This document shows positions 9,581-17,930 of a stretch of DNA of 64,000 bases, piece after piece. The stretch is from Paenarthrobacter sp. PH39-S1 (GTDB lineage: Bacteria > Actinomycetota > Actinomycetes > Actinomycetales > Micrococcaceae), in the NCBI RefSeq assembly GCF_030063245.1, contig NZ_JASISR010000006.1:94294-158293 (forward strand), in the 5' to 3' direction. The first letter of the stretch is position 1; each line of letters starts with the position of its first letter. The notes beneath the pieces were generated by a model. The model made no database searches. It had not been told where the DNA came from and saw nothing but the letters and a program-made list of their open reading frames with translations. A program made the position numbers and the translations under genes.

Positions 9581-10213
9581 ATGAGTGCCGACAAGTCCAC
9601 CAGCTGGTCCTACACGGAGGGCCTGCCTTCCGAGGACGATGTGTTGCTGCGCGCCCGTGAACGCTCCCATGAGCTGGGGATTATTCCCGTCAGCCCAGGC
9701 GTCGGCGCCGCACTGACGGTGCTGGCTGCCGTGTCGAAGGCGCAGACCGCGGTGGAGATCGGCACCGGAGCGGGAGTTTCGGGCGTCTGCCTGCTGCGCG
9801 GGCTCAGCCGGCAGTCCGTGCTGACCACCATCGACATCGACGTCGACCATCTAAAGGCCGCACGGGAGGCGTTCGTCGAATCCGGCTCTCCGGCCAACCG
9901 CACCCGAACCATCTCCGGACGCGCGGCGGATGTGCTCCCGCGTTTGACGGATTCCGCCTACGATCTGGTCTTCGTCGATGCCGACAAGCCCTCCTACCCG
10001 GGGTATGCGGAGCAGGCAATCAGACTGCTTAAGTCCGGCGGCCTCCTCATTGTCAATGATGCACTGGACAAGGACCGCGTCTCCGATCCGGCGATTCGGG
10101 ATCACGGTACGGTGATTCTGCGCCAACTGGGCAAGGCCGTGCGCGAGGATGACCGGCTCATGACAGCCATGCTGCCCACCGGCGACGGACTGCTGCTCGC
10201 CGTCAAGCGTTAG
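9581..10213 (+). CDS. SAM-dependent O-methyltransferase (caffeoyl-CoA OMT-like)
   Basis: A 210-residue class I methyltransferase of the O-methyltransferase family 3. Motif I is VEIGTGAGVSGV (about residue 55), an acidic motif II stretch follows (TTIDIDVDHLKAA), and the metal-binding segment FVDADKPSYPGY is present. I chose the ATG at 9581 because a GAGGA box lies about 10 bp upstream; an in-frame GTG at 9554 would add nine residues. It is divergent from sigE, the standard actinobacterial position. Substrate unknown. Confidence 0.88.
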   Translation: MSADKSTSWSYTEGLPSEDDVLLRARERSHELGIIPVSPGVGAALTVLAAVSKAQTAVEIGTGAGVSGVCLLRGLSRQSVLTTIDIDVDHLKAAREAFVESGSPANRTRTISGRAADVLPRLTDSAYDLVFVDADKPSYPGYAEQAIRLLKSGGLLIVNDALDKDRVSDPAIRDHGTVILRQLGKAVREDDRLMTAMLPTGDGLLLAVKR

Positions 10214-10259
10214 CGTCTGCGCTCTTCTCCTTGTCTGTATCCGGTGGTAGACCGGGTAC

Positions 10260-11957
10260 ATGAATACGAGAATGTCAGACCCTCAGGAAAACCCCTCTGA
10301 ACAGCCACGTGCCGCGCGGCCCGGAGGGCAGCCGGGCGAAGGCCAGCCGGGCGTGCCGTCCCGCACCGTCGCCCCCGCGGCCTTGGAACTGCGGCAACTG
10401 CCCGGCAGCGAACGGGAGGCAGTGGCCGGCGTAGCACCCGCGGCTGCGCGCCCGCTGCATCCGGCTTCCCAAGTGGACGCCACCGTGGTCCTGCGACGAC
10501 GTGCGGAGCCAGGCGGCGAAGCGTTCAGCTCACCGCAGGATGCGCAGGCCATGGCCAGCGCATACGGTGCCGCGCCGGAGGATCTTGATCTGGTCACCTC
10601 AACCCTCAGTTCGCTCGGCGCAACAGTGCTTGAAAGCGACGCTCCGTCCCGACGGGTCCGGGTATCCGGCACGGCAGAGGTCATGTCCCGCATCTTCGGC
10701 ACGGAACTGAACCAGGTGGACGTCGCTGGTCCGGCCGGCCAGACCGAAAGCCACCGCCAGCGCACCGGCATGTTAAGTGTTCCGGTCAATCTGGACGGTG
10801 TGGTCACCGCCGTGCTCGGATTGGACGACAGGCCCCAGTCGCGCACGCTCTTCCGGGTCGCTCCCGCCGCCGCGCAGGCCGTCTCCTATACACCGCTGGA
10901 TCTGGGCCGCGTCTACAACTTTCCGAAGGACTTCGACGGCACGGGGCAGAGCATTGCCATCATCGAGCTTGGCGGCGGCTATGAGCAGGCCGACCTGGAC
11001 ACCTACTTCGCGACCTTGGGGATCCCCGGTCCATCGGTGCGCGCCGTCGGCGTGGACGGTGCCGTCAACCGTCCCGGCCAGGACCCGTCGGGCGCGGATG
11101 GAGAGGTCCTGTTGGATATTGAAGTGGCAGGAGCGTTAGCGCCCGGAGCACAGATTGTCGTGTATTTCGCACCGAACACGGACGCCGGTTTTCTGGATGC
11201 CGTCAGCGTGGCAGCGCACGCCGTGCCCGCCCCGGCAGCTATCAGCATCAGCTGGGGCCAAAGCGAAGACGCCTGGACCGGACAGGCCAGAAACGCTCTG
11301 GATCAGGCACTGCAGGATGCGGCCCTGCTGGGCGTGACGGTCACGGCGGCGGCTGGCGACGACGGCAGCACCGACAGGGCAGCGGACAGCGCCGCCCATG
11401 TCGACTTCCCCGCTTCCAGCCCGCACGCGCTGGCCTGCGGCGGCACCCGGCTGGACGCCTCCCCGGGCACTGGTAAGGTCAACTCGGAAACGGTGTGGAA
11501 CAACGGAGCCACTGGGGGAGCCACCGGCGGCGGAGTCAGCCGCAGTTTTGGTCTGCCCGACTGGCAGGGCAGCGTAGGGGTCCCGGCTCCGGCCGGGAAA
11601 GCGGGACGCGGAGTTCCGGATGTATCCGCCGTAGCGGATCCGCAAACCGGGTACCGCGTCCGGGTGGACGGCAAGGATATGGTGATCGGCGGGACCAGCG
11701 CCGTGTCACCCCTGTGGGCGGCGCTTATTGCCAGGCTGGCACAGGCTGCCGGGCACGGACTAGGCCTGGTGCAGCCTGCGCTCTACGGCAAGACCGGGCA
11801 TGGAGCCGTTCCGGCCGGCTTCAGGGACATCGTCAGCGGCAACAACGGAGCCTTCGCGGCGGGGCCGGGCTGGGATGCCTGCACCGGTCTCGGCGTACCT
11901 GACGGTGCTGGGATTCTGGCTGTGCTGATTCCCGGAAAACGGACTCCCGGAAAGTGA
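10260..11957 (+). CDS. S53 family (sedolisin/kumamolisin-like) serine peptidase
   Basis: A 565-residue acid-type serine-carboxyl peptidase. Residues about 70-200 form the pro-kumamolisin activation domain. The catalytic domain follows, with the Glu/Asp pair in GEVLLDIEVAG, the Asp-containing ISWGQSEDAW and the nucleophile Ser in GGTSAVSPLWAAL. A C-terminal calcium-site-like region (DIVSGNNG, GPGWDACTGLG) is present. No clear N-terminal signal peptide is visible; the first 70 residues are Pro/Gly/Ala-rich and disordered-looking. The 3' end, including the stop, is duplicated just downstream. Confidence 0.88.
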   Translation: MNTRMSDPQENPSEQPRAARPGGQPGEGQPGVPSRTVAPAALELRQLPGSEREAVAGVAPAAARPLHPASQVDATVVLRRRAEPGGEAFSSPQDAQAMASAYGAAPEDLDLVTSTLSSLGATVLESDAPSRRVRVSGTAEVMSRIFGTELNQVDVAGPAGQTESHRQRTGMLSVPVNLDGVVTAVLGLDDRPQSRTLFRVAPAAAQAVSYTPLDLGRVYNFPKDFDGTGQSIAIIELGGGYEQADLDTYFATLGIPGPSVRAVGVDGAVNRPGQDPSGADGEVLLDIEVAGALAPGAQIVVYFAPNTDAGFLDAVSVAAHAVPAPAAISISWGQSEDAWTGQARNALDQALQDAALLGVTVTAAAGDDGSTDRAADSAAHVDFPASSPHALACGGTRLDASPGTGKVNSETVWNNGATGGATGGGVSRSFGLPDWQGSVGVPAPAGKAGRGVPDVSAVADPQTGYRVRVDGKDMVIGGTSAVSPLWAALIARLAQAAGHGLGLVQPALYGKTGHGAVPAGFRDIVSGNNGAFAAGPGWDACTGLGVPDGAGILAVLIPGKRTPGK

Positions 11958-12033
11958 TCAGCAGCCCGCCGACCCGCCTGCCCTGGTCCCGCAGCCACTC
12001 TCCCGGAAAGAGATCAGCAGCCCGCCGACCCGC
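11944..12033 (+). repeat. Direct repeat duplicating the 3' end of the S53 gene
   Basis: A 34-bp segment at about 11944-11977 recurs at about 11999-12032 with very few mismatches (core ATCAGCAGCCCGCCGACCCG). The first copy contains the stop codon of the S53 peptidase gene and the second lies 55 bp further on. The second copy contributes the left arm of the hairpin at 12022-12056. Confidence 0.85.
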
Positions 12034-12056
12034 TCTTTGTTATGGCGGGTCGGCGG
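12022..12056. terminator. Hairpin between convergent S53 and DUF3117 genes
   Basis: A perfect 12-bp stem (CCGCCGACCCGC / GCGGGTCGGCGG) with an 11-nt loop. It lies about 65 bp after the S53 stop and about 100 bp after the DUF3117 stop on the other strand. There is no clean T-run, so intrinsic termination is likely but not certain. Confidence 0.6.
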
Positions 12057-12159
12057 ACCGCTGAGGTCCTGTCTCATTCCGGCAGGGTTCCATTCCGGTA
12101 GGTTCTATCCGTTACGGCCATGCTCGGTACCGGTTTTCCGGCACCGTTATGCCAGCGTT

Positions 12160-12327
12160 TTATTCCGTGGCGCCGATCAGGCATTCTTTCAGGTTGACCG
12201 CCTCGGCAACCTTCAGCTCAACGACCAAGCGGCCGCCGCCCTCAAGCGGGACACGCATAATGAGGCTGCGGCCCTCTTTTGTAACTTCCATCGGACCATC
12301 GCCGGTTCTGGGTTTCATCGCCGCCAT
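12160..12327 (-). CDS. DUF3117 microprotein
   Basis: A 55-residue protein beginning MAAMKPRTGDGPMEVTKEGR and ending KECLIGATE, which matches the highly conserved actinobacterial DUF3117 family along its whole length, including the VPLEGGGRLVVEL core. One difference is a KVAEAVNLKE segment where the family usually reads NAEEAAELKE. Function is unknown; the near-invariance of the family suggests an essential or regulatory role. The ATG lies 5-8 bp after an AAGTCC-containing leader, with only a weak ribosome-binding site. A promoter-like pair lies upstream at 12465-12494. Confidence 0.88.
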   Translation of the reverse strand: MAAMKPRTGDGPMEVTKEGRSLIMRVPLEGGGRLVVELKVAEAVNLKECLIGATE

Positions 12328-12464
12328 AAGGACTTCCCTTCACATTATGCGGGCGCTGGTCTCTTTGCAGATCCCCCGACCGCGAGGTAACGTCAGCCGC
12401 GCCGCCGTATGACGGGCCGTGCGGTTGGGGCAATCCGGTCTGCCCTTGTTCGTTCGCTCACACC

Positions 12465-12494
12465 ATTATCCTGTAGAACAGGGTGCGGTGCTAA
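12465..12494 (-). promoter_or_regulatory. Candidate promoter for the DUF3117 gene
   Basis: On the minus strand a TTAGCA (-35-like, 12489-12494) and a GATAAT (-10-like, 12465-12470) are separated by 18 bp, about 138 bp upstream of the DUF3117 ATG. This is a pattern match only. Confidence 0.35.
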
Positions 12495-12531
12495 TCGCAG
12501 CTCCCGGCGATGGACCATCCGGGGCGCGGAT

Positions 12532-13746
12532 CTACGGCGGATAGTCTCCCCCGCCGGGCAGCTGCGCCCACGCCCATAGCCAGGTCACCCAGACAATCTG
12601 CAGCAGGATAAAAAGCGCCACCACCGTAACCCGATAGGCGCGGGAGCGGGACACGAGGGCGGCGGCCAGGGCCAGCGGAAAGAGCGGGAGGAGCATACGG
12701 AAGGTGCTGGTCTGTGGCTGCAGGACAGCGATAATGTAGCCGAAATACGCCACGCACCACAGCTGCAGATCCGTGCCGATGGTCCGGACCGCCCGGGAAT
12801 TGATAGACAGCGCAAAAAGCAGCACCAAGATGACGGGGGCGACCAGGCCCAGCACGGGGCCGAACAGCTGACGGCCGGTGTCGAACCACGGCGCAACCAG
12901 CACCAGAGAAGACCCGCGCCAGGCCGTTTCGGTGTCGGTATAGGCCTTCATCTCTCCGGTTGCAGCCCAGGCAATCAGTGGCCAGGCCACCGCGGAAAGT
13001 CCGCTCACCAGCAGCAGCACCATGCCCCTGAGAAGCTCCGGACGCCTGACCGGCTCCGTTTTCCGGCGGAACAGGCGCAGGAGCAGGTGAACAAGGACGA
13101 CGGCGGCGAAGGGCACGCCAGCCGGTCGCGAAAGACACATCAACAGGACCACAGGGACGGCCCAGAGGTAACGCTGCCGGACCAGCAGATACAGCGCGGA
13201 CGCCAGCAGGAGCGTGCTGAGCGCTTCAGCATAGGGCACCTGCAGGACGGGGGAAATCGGGAACGTGACGAAGAAAACGACGCCCCACATCGCCGTCGCC
13301 ACCGAAGCGAACCGACGGAAGAGCCGGTAGATCACCAGCGCCGCGCCGAGCCCGGCGAGCAAGGAAACCGTGGGTGCCAGCACCAGCCATCCGAGCCCTG
13401 TCACCGCACTTAAACCGCGGACCAGAAGGGGGTACAGCGGGAAAAACGCCCACGGATTCTGCTGTGCTACCCCGGCAGCGTCACGCGGGATCGTCTGCGG
13501 ATAGCCGTTGTCAAAGATGCCCTTGTACCAGGTGCTGTCCCAAATACCCACGAAGTGCAGGTAATCCGGGTGCGCCGGACCCCAGGGGCTGGCTCCCTGA
13601 TGCAGTGAAACCGCTTCGAAGATGCCATAGGAGACGAACCGTGCAGCAAGATAGATCAACGTGATCTGCAGCCACCAGGGCCTGCGCCGTACGGCCGCAC
13701 CGAGTCGCTGGGCCTGCTGCCAGAGCGTGTCATTGATCGTCGGCAC
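12532..13746 (-). CDS. Multi-pass membrane mannosyltransferase-like protein
   Basis: About 404 residues with some ten hydrophobic segments. The first extracytoplasmic loop carries HPDYLHFVGIWDSTWYKGIF with acidic residues, as in GT-C/PIG-V-like actinobacterial mannosyltransferases that use polyprenyl-phosphate sugars. I placed the start at the GTG 13746, six bases after GGGAAAGG. The open frame extends to 14043, but that extension is low-complexity and then runs into the tag gene remnant on another frame; an ATG at 13935 remains possible. It follows a deletion that removed most of tag. Substrate is inference. Confidence 0.72.
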   Translation of the reverse strand: MPTINDTLWQQAQRLGAAVRRRPWWLQITLIYLAARFVSYGIFEAVSLHQGASPWGPAHPDYLHFVGIWDSTWYKGIFDNGYPQTIPRDAAGVAQQNPWAFFPLYPLLVRGLSAVTGLGWLVLAPTVSLLAGLGAALVIYRLFRRFASVATAMWGVVFFVTFPISPVLQVPYAEALSTLLLASALYLLVRQRYLWAVPVVLLMCLSRPAGVPFAAVVLVHLLLRLFRRKTEPVRRPELLRGMVLLLVSGLSAVAWPLIAWAATGEMKAYTDTETAWRGSSLVLVAPWFDTGRQLFGPVLGLVAPVILVLLFALSINSRAVRTIGTDLQLWCVAYFGYIIAVLQPQTSTFRMLLPLFPLALAAALVSRSRAYRVTVVALFILLQIVWVTWLWAWAQLPGGGDYPP

Positions 13747-13927
13747 GGCGGACCTTTCCCGGGAGGCTGCGTCCGGTGGCTGCAATCCGTCGCCCACGGG
13801 CGGCGTCCCCGTACCGGGTGCCGTGACCGTCCGTCGAGCCGCCGCGGGTGCTGCCACGGGTACAGGTGTCCCGGCGGTACCTTGCGCAGTCACGGCTCGG
13901 GGCTGCGGGCCCCGAGCACCGTCGGGG

Positions 13928-14116
13928 CTAGGCATTGCCGCGGACCCGGCAACCGTGCAGAAATCCTTCCAGACTGAGCCGCCGGAACAGGTCCCGCTCA
14001 CCGCTGACCTGGCGCCCCCACTGCACATCGTGCTTGCGCTCATATGCGGCCTTCGGGCTCATGCCGGCCCAGCCGCAACAGGCCTTTCCATCCGCCCGGA
14101 CAGTCAGGACGCTCAC
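13928..14116 (-). pseudogene. 3-methyladenine DNA glycosylase I, N-terminal stub
   Basis: Sixty-two codons starting at a GTG that overlaps the DivIVA-like stop codon (GTGA). The peptide contains CGWAGMSPKAAYERKHDVQW and then SGERDLFRRLSLEGF, the conserved start of DNA-3-methyladenine glycosylase I (Tag), including the Cys that serves as zinc ligand in that family. Similarity ends abruptly at about residue 52 and the frame stops ten codons later, so more than two thirds of the enzyme is missing. The lost part was apparently replaced by the region leading into the membrane glycosyltransferase gene. Confidence 0.78.
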
Positions 14117-14436
14117 GGCGCTGATTCCCCGCGGGGCAGCGATTCCAGCTCGGTTATGCGGGCGTCTTTGGCCGCGAGCTGGTCCCTCAGCCGGTCCAGC
14201 ACCTCGTCCACCTGATCCATCCGGTAGCCACGCAATCCAAGGGAAAACCGCAGTCTGTCCACATCTTCGGGCTGCGGGATTTCCGGCAGCAGCACCGGGG
14301 GCAGATTGGCCACCGGCGCGGTAAATCCATCGTCGGCGGCGGCAGAAGTGCCGGCGGAGGCCTTGTTCAGCCCGACGACGTACGACGCTACGGCTCCGGC
14401 CACGGCAATGGCCAGGAAGATCAGGAAATATGTCAC
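14113..14436 (-). CDS. Small DivIVA-domain membrane protein
   Basis: A 107-residue protein with an N-terminal membrane helix (TYFLIFLAIAVAGAVASYVVG) and, at about residues 60-100, a DivIVA-like motif (RFSLGLRGYRMDQVDEVLDRL) followed by a short coiled coil. Proteins of this type occur in Micrococcaceae next to the LOG-family and tag genes. It probably scaffolds at the membrane, but the partner is unknown. It is about 95 bp downstream of the LOG-family gene on the same strand and overlaps the tag remnant by 4 bp. Confidence 0.78.
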   Translation of the reverse strand: MTYFLIFLAIAVAGAVASYVVGLNKASAGTSAAADDGFTAPVANLPPVLLPEIPQPEDVDRLRFSLGLRGYRMDQVDEVLDRLRDQLAAKDARITELESLPRGESAP

Positions 14437-14532
14437 TGACCCATGGTGCCAGATCCGGATGGTAGTTTGCTGAGGAAGGCCACCGCGAAGCAGCCCCTTC
14501 CCCGCAAATCCGGTAATTCCCAGCGAAGCCGC

Positions 14533-15294
14533 TTACTGCCGGCCCGTCACCCCGCCGGCCAGAATCATCGCCACTGCTTCGTCCGCGGAATCCGCCAACT
14601 GGACGATCTTCAGGTCCTTCGGCGACACCAGACCGTCCGCCACCAGGGTGCTGCCAATCCATTCCATCATCGGTCCCCAGAACTGCCTGCCGATCAGGAC
14701 AATCGGGAAAGAGGTGACCTTTTGCGTCTGTACCAGCACCATTGCCTCAAAGAGTTCATCGAGCGTCCCCAGGCCGCCGGGAAGCACAATGAACCCTTGG
14801 GCGTATTTGACGAACATGGTCTTGCGGGCAAAGAAGTACCGGAAGTTGATGCCCAAATCCACCCACTCGTTCATGCCCTGCTCAAACGGAAGCTCGATCC
14901 CCAGTCCCACGGAGAGACCACCGGCCTCGCAAGCGCCCCTGTTGGCGGCTTCCATGGACCCCGGGCCGCCACCAGTGATGACGCCAATCTTCGCTTCCGC
15001 CAGCCGCCGGCCCACATCCACGCCCATTTGATAATGGACAGTGCCGGGCTTTGTGCGTGCCGATCCGAAAACGCTGACGGCTGGCCCCACATTCGCCAGC
15101 GCGCCGAACCCTTCAACGAATTCGCTCTGGATCCGCATGACGCGCCAGGGATCGGTGTGCGTAAAGTCGCCCCCGTTGCGCGAGTCCAGCAGTCGGGCAT
15201 CCGACGTCGAGCCCTGCGCCTGGTCCCGGCGGAGCTCAATAGGGCCCTTGCGGCGCGGGGACCTGCGGCGGTTCGATTCCGTTGGTGCACTCAT
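14533..15294 (-). CDS. LOG/TIGR00730-family Rossmann-fold protein
   Basis: A 253-residue protein with the LOG-family nucleotide 5'-monophosphate phosphoribohydrolase signature PGGLGTLDELFEA (the PGGxGTxxE motif) and the upstream GGGPGSMEAANRGA. Some relatives release cytokinin bases in plant-associated bacteria; others have general nucleotide roles. The N-terminal 40 residues are basic. It is divergent from gluA and probably co-transcribed with the DivIVA-like gene. Confidence 0.87.
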   Translation of the reverse strand: MSAPTESNRRRSPRRKGPIELRRDQAQGSTSDARLLDSRNGGDFTHTDPWRVMRIQSEFVEGFGALANVGPAVSVFGSARTKPGTVHYQMGVDVGRRLAEAKIGVITGGGPGSMEAANRGACEAGGLSVGLGIELPFEQGMNEWVDLGINFRYFFARKTMFVKYAQGFIVLPGGLGTLDELFEAMVLVQTQKVTSFPIVLIGRQFWGPMMEWIGSTLVADGLVSPKDLKIVQLADSADEAVAMILAGGVTGRQ

Positions 15295-15421
15295 TCCCTA
15301 AGGTTATGCCACGATCTGCGCCGTTCCGTGCAGCGATTTTCATTGTTTCTATAGCGTCACGATCTTCGCCCTGACACCCATTTGTTGTTGCTCAGCCCGT
15401 AACATTCGGTAGATTCTCCTT

Positions 15422-16177
15422 ATGACCAATGAAGCTCTTGCGCCTGCGCTCGTGGAACTGACCGCGGTTAACAAGCACTACGGTGCGTTGCATGTCCTGC
15501 AGGACATCAATCTGGAGGTTAAACGCGGAGAAGTGGTTGTGGTCATCGGGCCCTCGGGGTCCGGGAAGTCAACCCTCTGCAGGGCCATTAATCGTCTGGA
15601 GACGATCGACGACGGCGAAATCCGTATCGATGGCAAGAAACTTCCCGCTGAAGGAAAGGAACTTGCCCGCCTGCGCGCCGACGTCGGCATGGTGTTCCAG
15701 TCCTTTAACCTTTTCGCGCACAAAACCATTCTGGAAAATGTGACGCTTGGCCCGATCAAGGTCAAGGGCACATCCAAGGCCGAGGCTGAATCACAGGCTA
15801 TGGCCCTGCTCGAACGGGTCGGCGTCGGTCATCAGGCGCAGAAATTGCCGGCGCAGCTTTCCGGCGGCCAGCAGCAGCGCGTTGCCATCGCGCGGGCCCT
15901 GGCCATGAAGCCCAAGGTCATGCTCTTTGACGAACCGACCTCGGCGCTGGATCCGGAAATGATCAATGAGGTCCTCGACGTTATGATCGGTCTGGCCAAG
16001 GAGGGCATGACGATGATCGTCGTCACGCACGAGATGGGCTTTGCCCGGAAGGCCGCCGACAGGGTTGTCTTTATGGCCGACGGTCAGATCGTCGAAGACA
16101 GCCAGCCTGAGGACTTCTTCACCCATCCCAAGAGCGCCCGCGCCAAGGACTTCCTGTCTAAAATCCTGACGCACTGA
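15422..16177 (+). CDS. gluA: Glutamate/polar amino acid ABC transporter ATPase
   Basis: A 251-residue GlnQ-type ATPase. Walker A is GPSGSGKST (about residue 43), the signature LSGGQQQR, Walker B VMLFDEP, and the H-loop is VVTHEMG. Together with the three downstream genes it makes a complete polar amino acid uptake system resembling gluABCD of Corynebacterium. The substrate is inferred from operon architecture. A strong hairpin follows its stop. Confidence 0.9.
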   Translation: MTNEALAPALVELTAVNKHYGALHVLQDINLEVKRGEVVVVIGPSGSGKSTLCRAINRLETIDDGEIRIDGKKLPAEGKELARLRADVGMVFQSFNLFAHKTILENVTLGPIKVKGTSKAEAESQAMALLERVGVGHQAQKLPAQLSGGQQQRVAIARALAMKPKVMLFDEPTSALDPEMINEVLDVMIGLAKEGMTMIVVTHEMGFARKAADRVVFMADGQIVEDSQPEDFFTHPKSARAKDFLSKILTH

Positions 16178-16180
16178 CCG

Positions 16181-16222
16181 ACTGGACCGATCCGGCCGCC
16201 GCAGGCGCCGGACCGATCCAGT
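16181..16222 (+). promoter_or_regulatory. Intercistronic hairpin gluA-gluB
   Basis: A 16-bp stem with two mismatches and a 10-nt loop, starting a few bases after the gluA stop and about 55 bp before gluB. No T-run follows. Such hairpins commonly stabilise the upstream or downstream mRNA or partially terminate, raising the binding-protein level relative to the ATPase. Confidence 0.6.
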
Positions 16223-16275
16223 CCAAGTGAACTCGCATCGGGCCGCTGGAGTGGCCCGCCTATGAAAGGAACACC

Positions 16276-17184
16276 ATGAAGGCATTTATTGCCAAGAAGC
16301 GGCTGGGGGCCGCAGCCGTCATTGCGGCGGCAGCACTGGCGCTGACGGCCTGCGGCGGATCCGGCGGCGGCGGCGCTGCCCCGGGAGCCGACGCGAGCGC
16401 GGGGCCCTCTTACACCGTCGCCAAGGACGTTGCCCTGACGGGAAGCCCCACGTTTGACAAGATCAAGTCCAGCGGAACGGTCCGGGTCGGTGTCAAACAG
16501 GATCAGCCTGGTCTCGGATTCAAGGATGCTGCGACCGGTGAATACACCGGTTTCGACATCGAAATCGCTAAGTGGGTCGCCGCCTCGCTGGGCGTCGCCC
16601 AGGACAAAATCGAGTTCAAGCCGATCCCGTCGGCCAGCCGTGAATCCGCTATCACGAACGGCGACATCGACTACTACGTCGGCACCTACTCCATCACGGA
16701 CAAGCGCAAGCAGCTGATCGATTTCGCCGGCCCGTACTTCGTCACCGGCCAGGGCCTGCTGGTGAAGAAGGACAACACGACCATCAAGAGCGAGAAGGAC
16801 CTGGCCGGCAAGAACGTCTGCTCGGCCACGGGTTCAACGCCGATCCAGAACATCAAGACCAACTTTCCTGACACCAAGACCACTGAGTTTGACACCTACT
16901 CCAAGTGCATCGAGGCGCTCCGGGGTGGCCAGGTCGATGCTGTCACGACGGACCAGGCAATTCTGATCGGCTACGCAGCCCAGGAGCCGGATGCCTTCAA
17001 GGTTGTCGGTGAGCCCTTCACCACCGAAAAGTACGGCGTCGGCCTGCCCAAGGGTGACACCGCGCTGCGGACGTTCATCAACAAGGTGTTCACCGACGGC
17101 GGGGACACCTGGAAGAAGATCTATGACAGCACGCTCGGCAAGTCCGGGACCCAGGTGGACCAGCCCAAGGTCGACCAGTACTGA
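16276..17184 (+). CDS. gluB: Glutamate ABC transporter substrate-binding lipoprotein
   Basis: A 302-residue periplasmic-type (SBP family 3) lipoprotein. The signal peptide (KKRLGAAAVIAAAALALTAC) ends in a lipobox LTAC followed by a Gly/Ala linker. The mature part starts at about residue 60 and has the family segments VGVKQDQPGLGF, YTGFDIEIAKWVA and the central VDAVTTDQAIL. Two Cys (in NVCSATGS and SKCIEAL) could form a disulfide, as in GluB of corynebacteria. A GAAAGGA box precedes the ATG. Confidence 0.9.
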   Translation: MKAFIAKKRLGAAAVIAAAALALTACGGSGGGGAAPGADASAGPSYTVAKDVALTGSPTFDKIKSSGTVRVGVKQDQPGLGFKDAATGEYTGFDIEIAKWVAASLGVAQDKIEFKPIPSASRESAITNGDIDYYVGTYSITDKRKQLIDFAGPYFVTGQGLLVKKDNTTIKSEKDLAGKNVCSATGSTPIQNIKTNFPDTKTTEFDTYSKCIEALRGGQVDAVTTDQAILIGYAAQEPDAFKVVGEPFTTEKYGVGLPKGDTALRTFINKVFTDGGDTWKKIYDSTLGKSGTQVDQPKVDQY

Positions 17185-17198
17185 ATCGCTGATTGACC

Positions 17199-17241
17199 AA
17201 CCGGTGGTCCCGGCAGCATGCAGCGGCCGGGACCACCGGTT
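17199..17241 (+). promoter_or_regulatory. Intercistronic hairpin gluB-gluC
   Basis: A perfect 16-bp inverted repeat (left arm 17199-17214, right arm 17226-17241) with an 11-nt loop lies 15 bp after the gluB stop. There is no T-run, so read-through into gluC is expected. It probably protects gluB mRNA or attenuates transcription of the permease genes. Confidence 0.7.
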
Positions 17242-17279
17242 CCACCGGCACCGGACGGAATTGAAGAAGACAGGGCATT

Positions 17280-17930
17280 GTGAACACACTTACCGACAAC
17301 CTCGAGCTGTTCACGACGGGGTTTAAGAACACCGGGATCCTTTTCATCGTCTCGGCTGTTTTTGCCTTGATTCTCGGCACCATTGTTGCGGCGATGCGGG
17401 TCTCCCCCGTTCCCGCCATGCGGGCGGCCGGAACACTGTACGTTAATACCGTCCGGAACATGCCGCTGACAGTTATCCTGGCGTTCTTCGCTCTGGGCTA
17501 CCCCAAGCTTGGGTTGGTGCCGGTCAATTTCATCACCGCCGCTGCCATTGGACTGTCCCTCTATACGGCCACGTACGTGGCCGAGGCGATCCGTTCCGGC
17601 ATTAACACCGTCCCCGTCGGCCAGGCGGAGGCTGCGCGGGCCATTGGCCTGCCATTTATGCAGTCCCTGACCCTGGTGATCCTGCCGCAGGCTTTCCGGT
17701 CCGTTATTCCGCCGCTGTTCAGTGTTTTCATCGCATTGTTGAAGAACACGACTGTTGCGGCGGGCTTTTCGGTCTTGGAGGCCGGTGCCATCCGCGCGAA
17801 CCTCAGTGAGCGCGGCTACCCTGCGCTCACCGGTCTGCTCTGGGTGGCGCTCATTTTTGTCATCCTGGTCATCGGCGTCCTGTCCCCGTTGCAGCGCTAT
17901 TTCGAGAACAAGTGGAGGGTTGCACGATGA
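17280..17930 (+). CDS. gluC: Glutamate ABC transporter permease 1
   Basis: A 216-residue HisM/GlnP-type permease with about five transmembrane segments. The EAA loop that contacts the ATPase is seen as QAEAARAIGLPFMQSL (about residues 118-133). GTG start preceded by a purine-rich GAAGAAGACAGGG. Its stop overlaps the gluD start (ATGA), indicating translational coupling. Confidence 0.88.
   Translation: MNTLTDNLELFTTGFKNTGILFIVSAVFALILGTIVAAMRVSPVPAMRAAGTLYVNTVRNMPLTVILAFFALGYPKLGLVPVNFITAAAIGLSLYTATYVAEAIRSGINTVPVGQAEAARAIGLPFMQSLTLVILPQAFRSVIPPLFSVFIALLKNTTVAAGFSVLEAGAIRANLSERGYPALTGLLWVALIFVILVIGVLSPLQRYFENKWRVAR

Noticed and set aside
12532..14043. 503-residue version of the membrane glycosyltransferase
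   Set aside because: The extension overlaps the tag remnant in another frame and is low-complexity; a GTG with a good ribosome-binding site lies at 13746.
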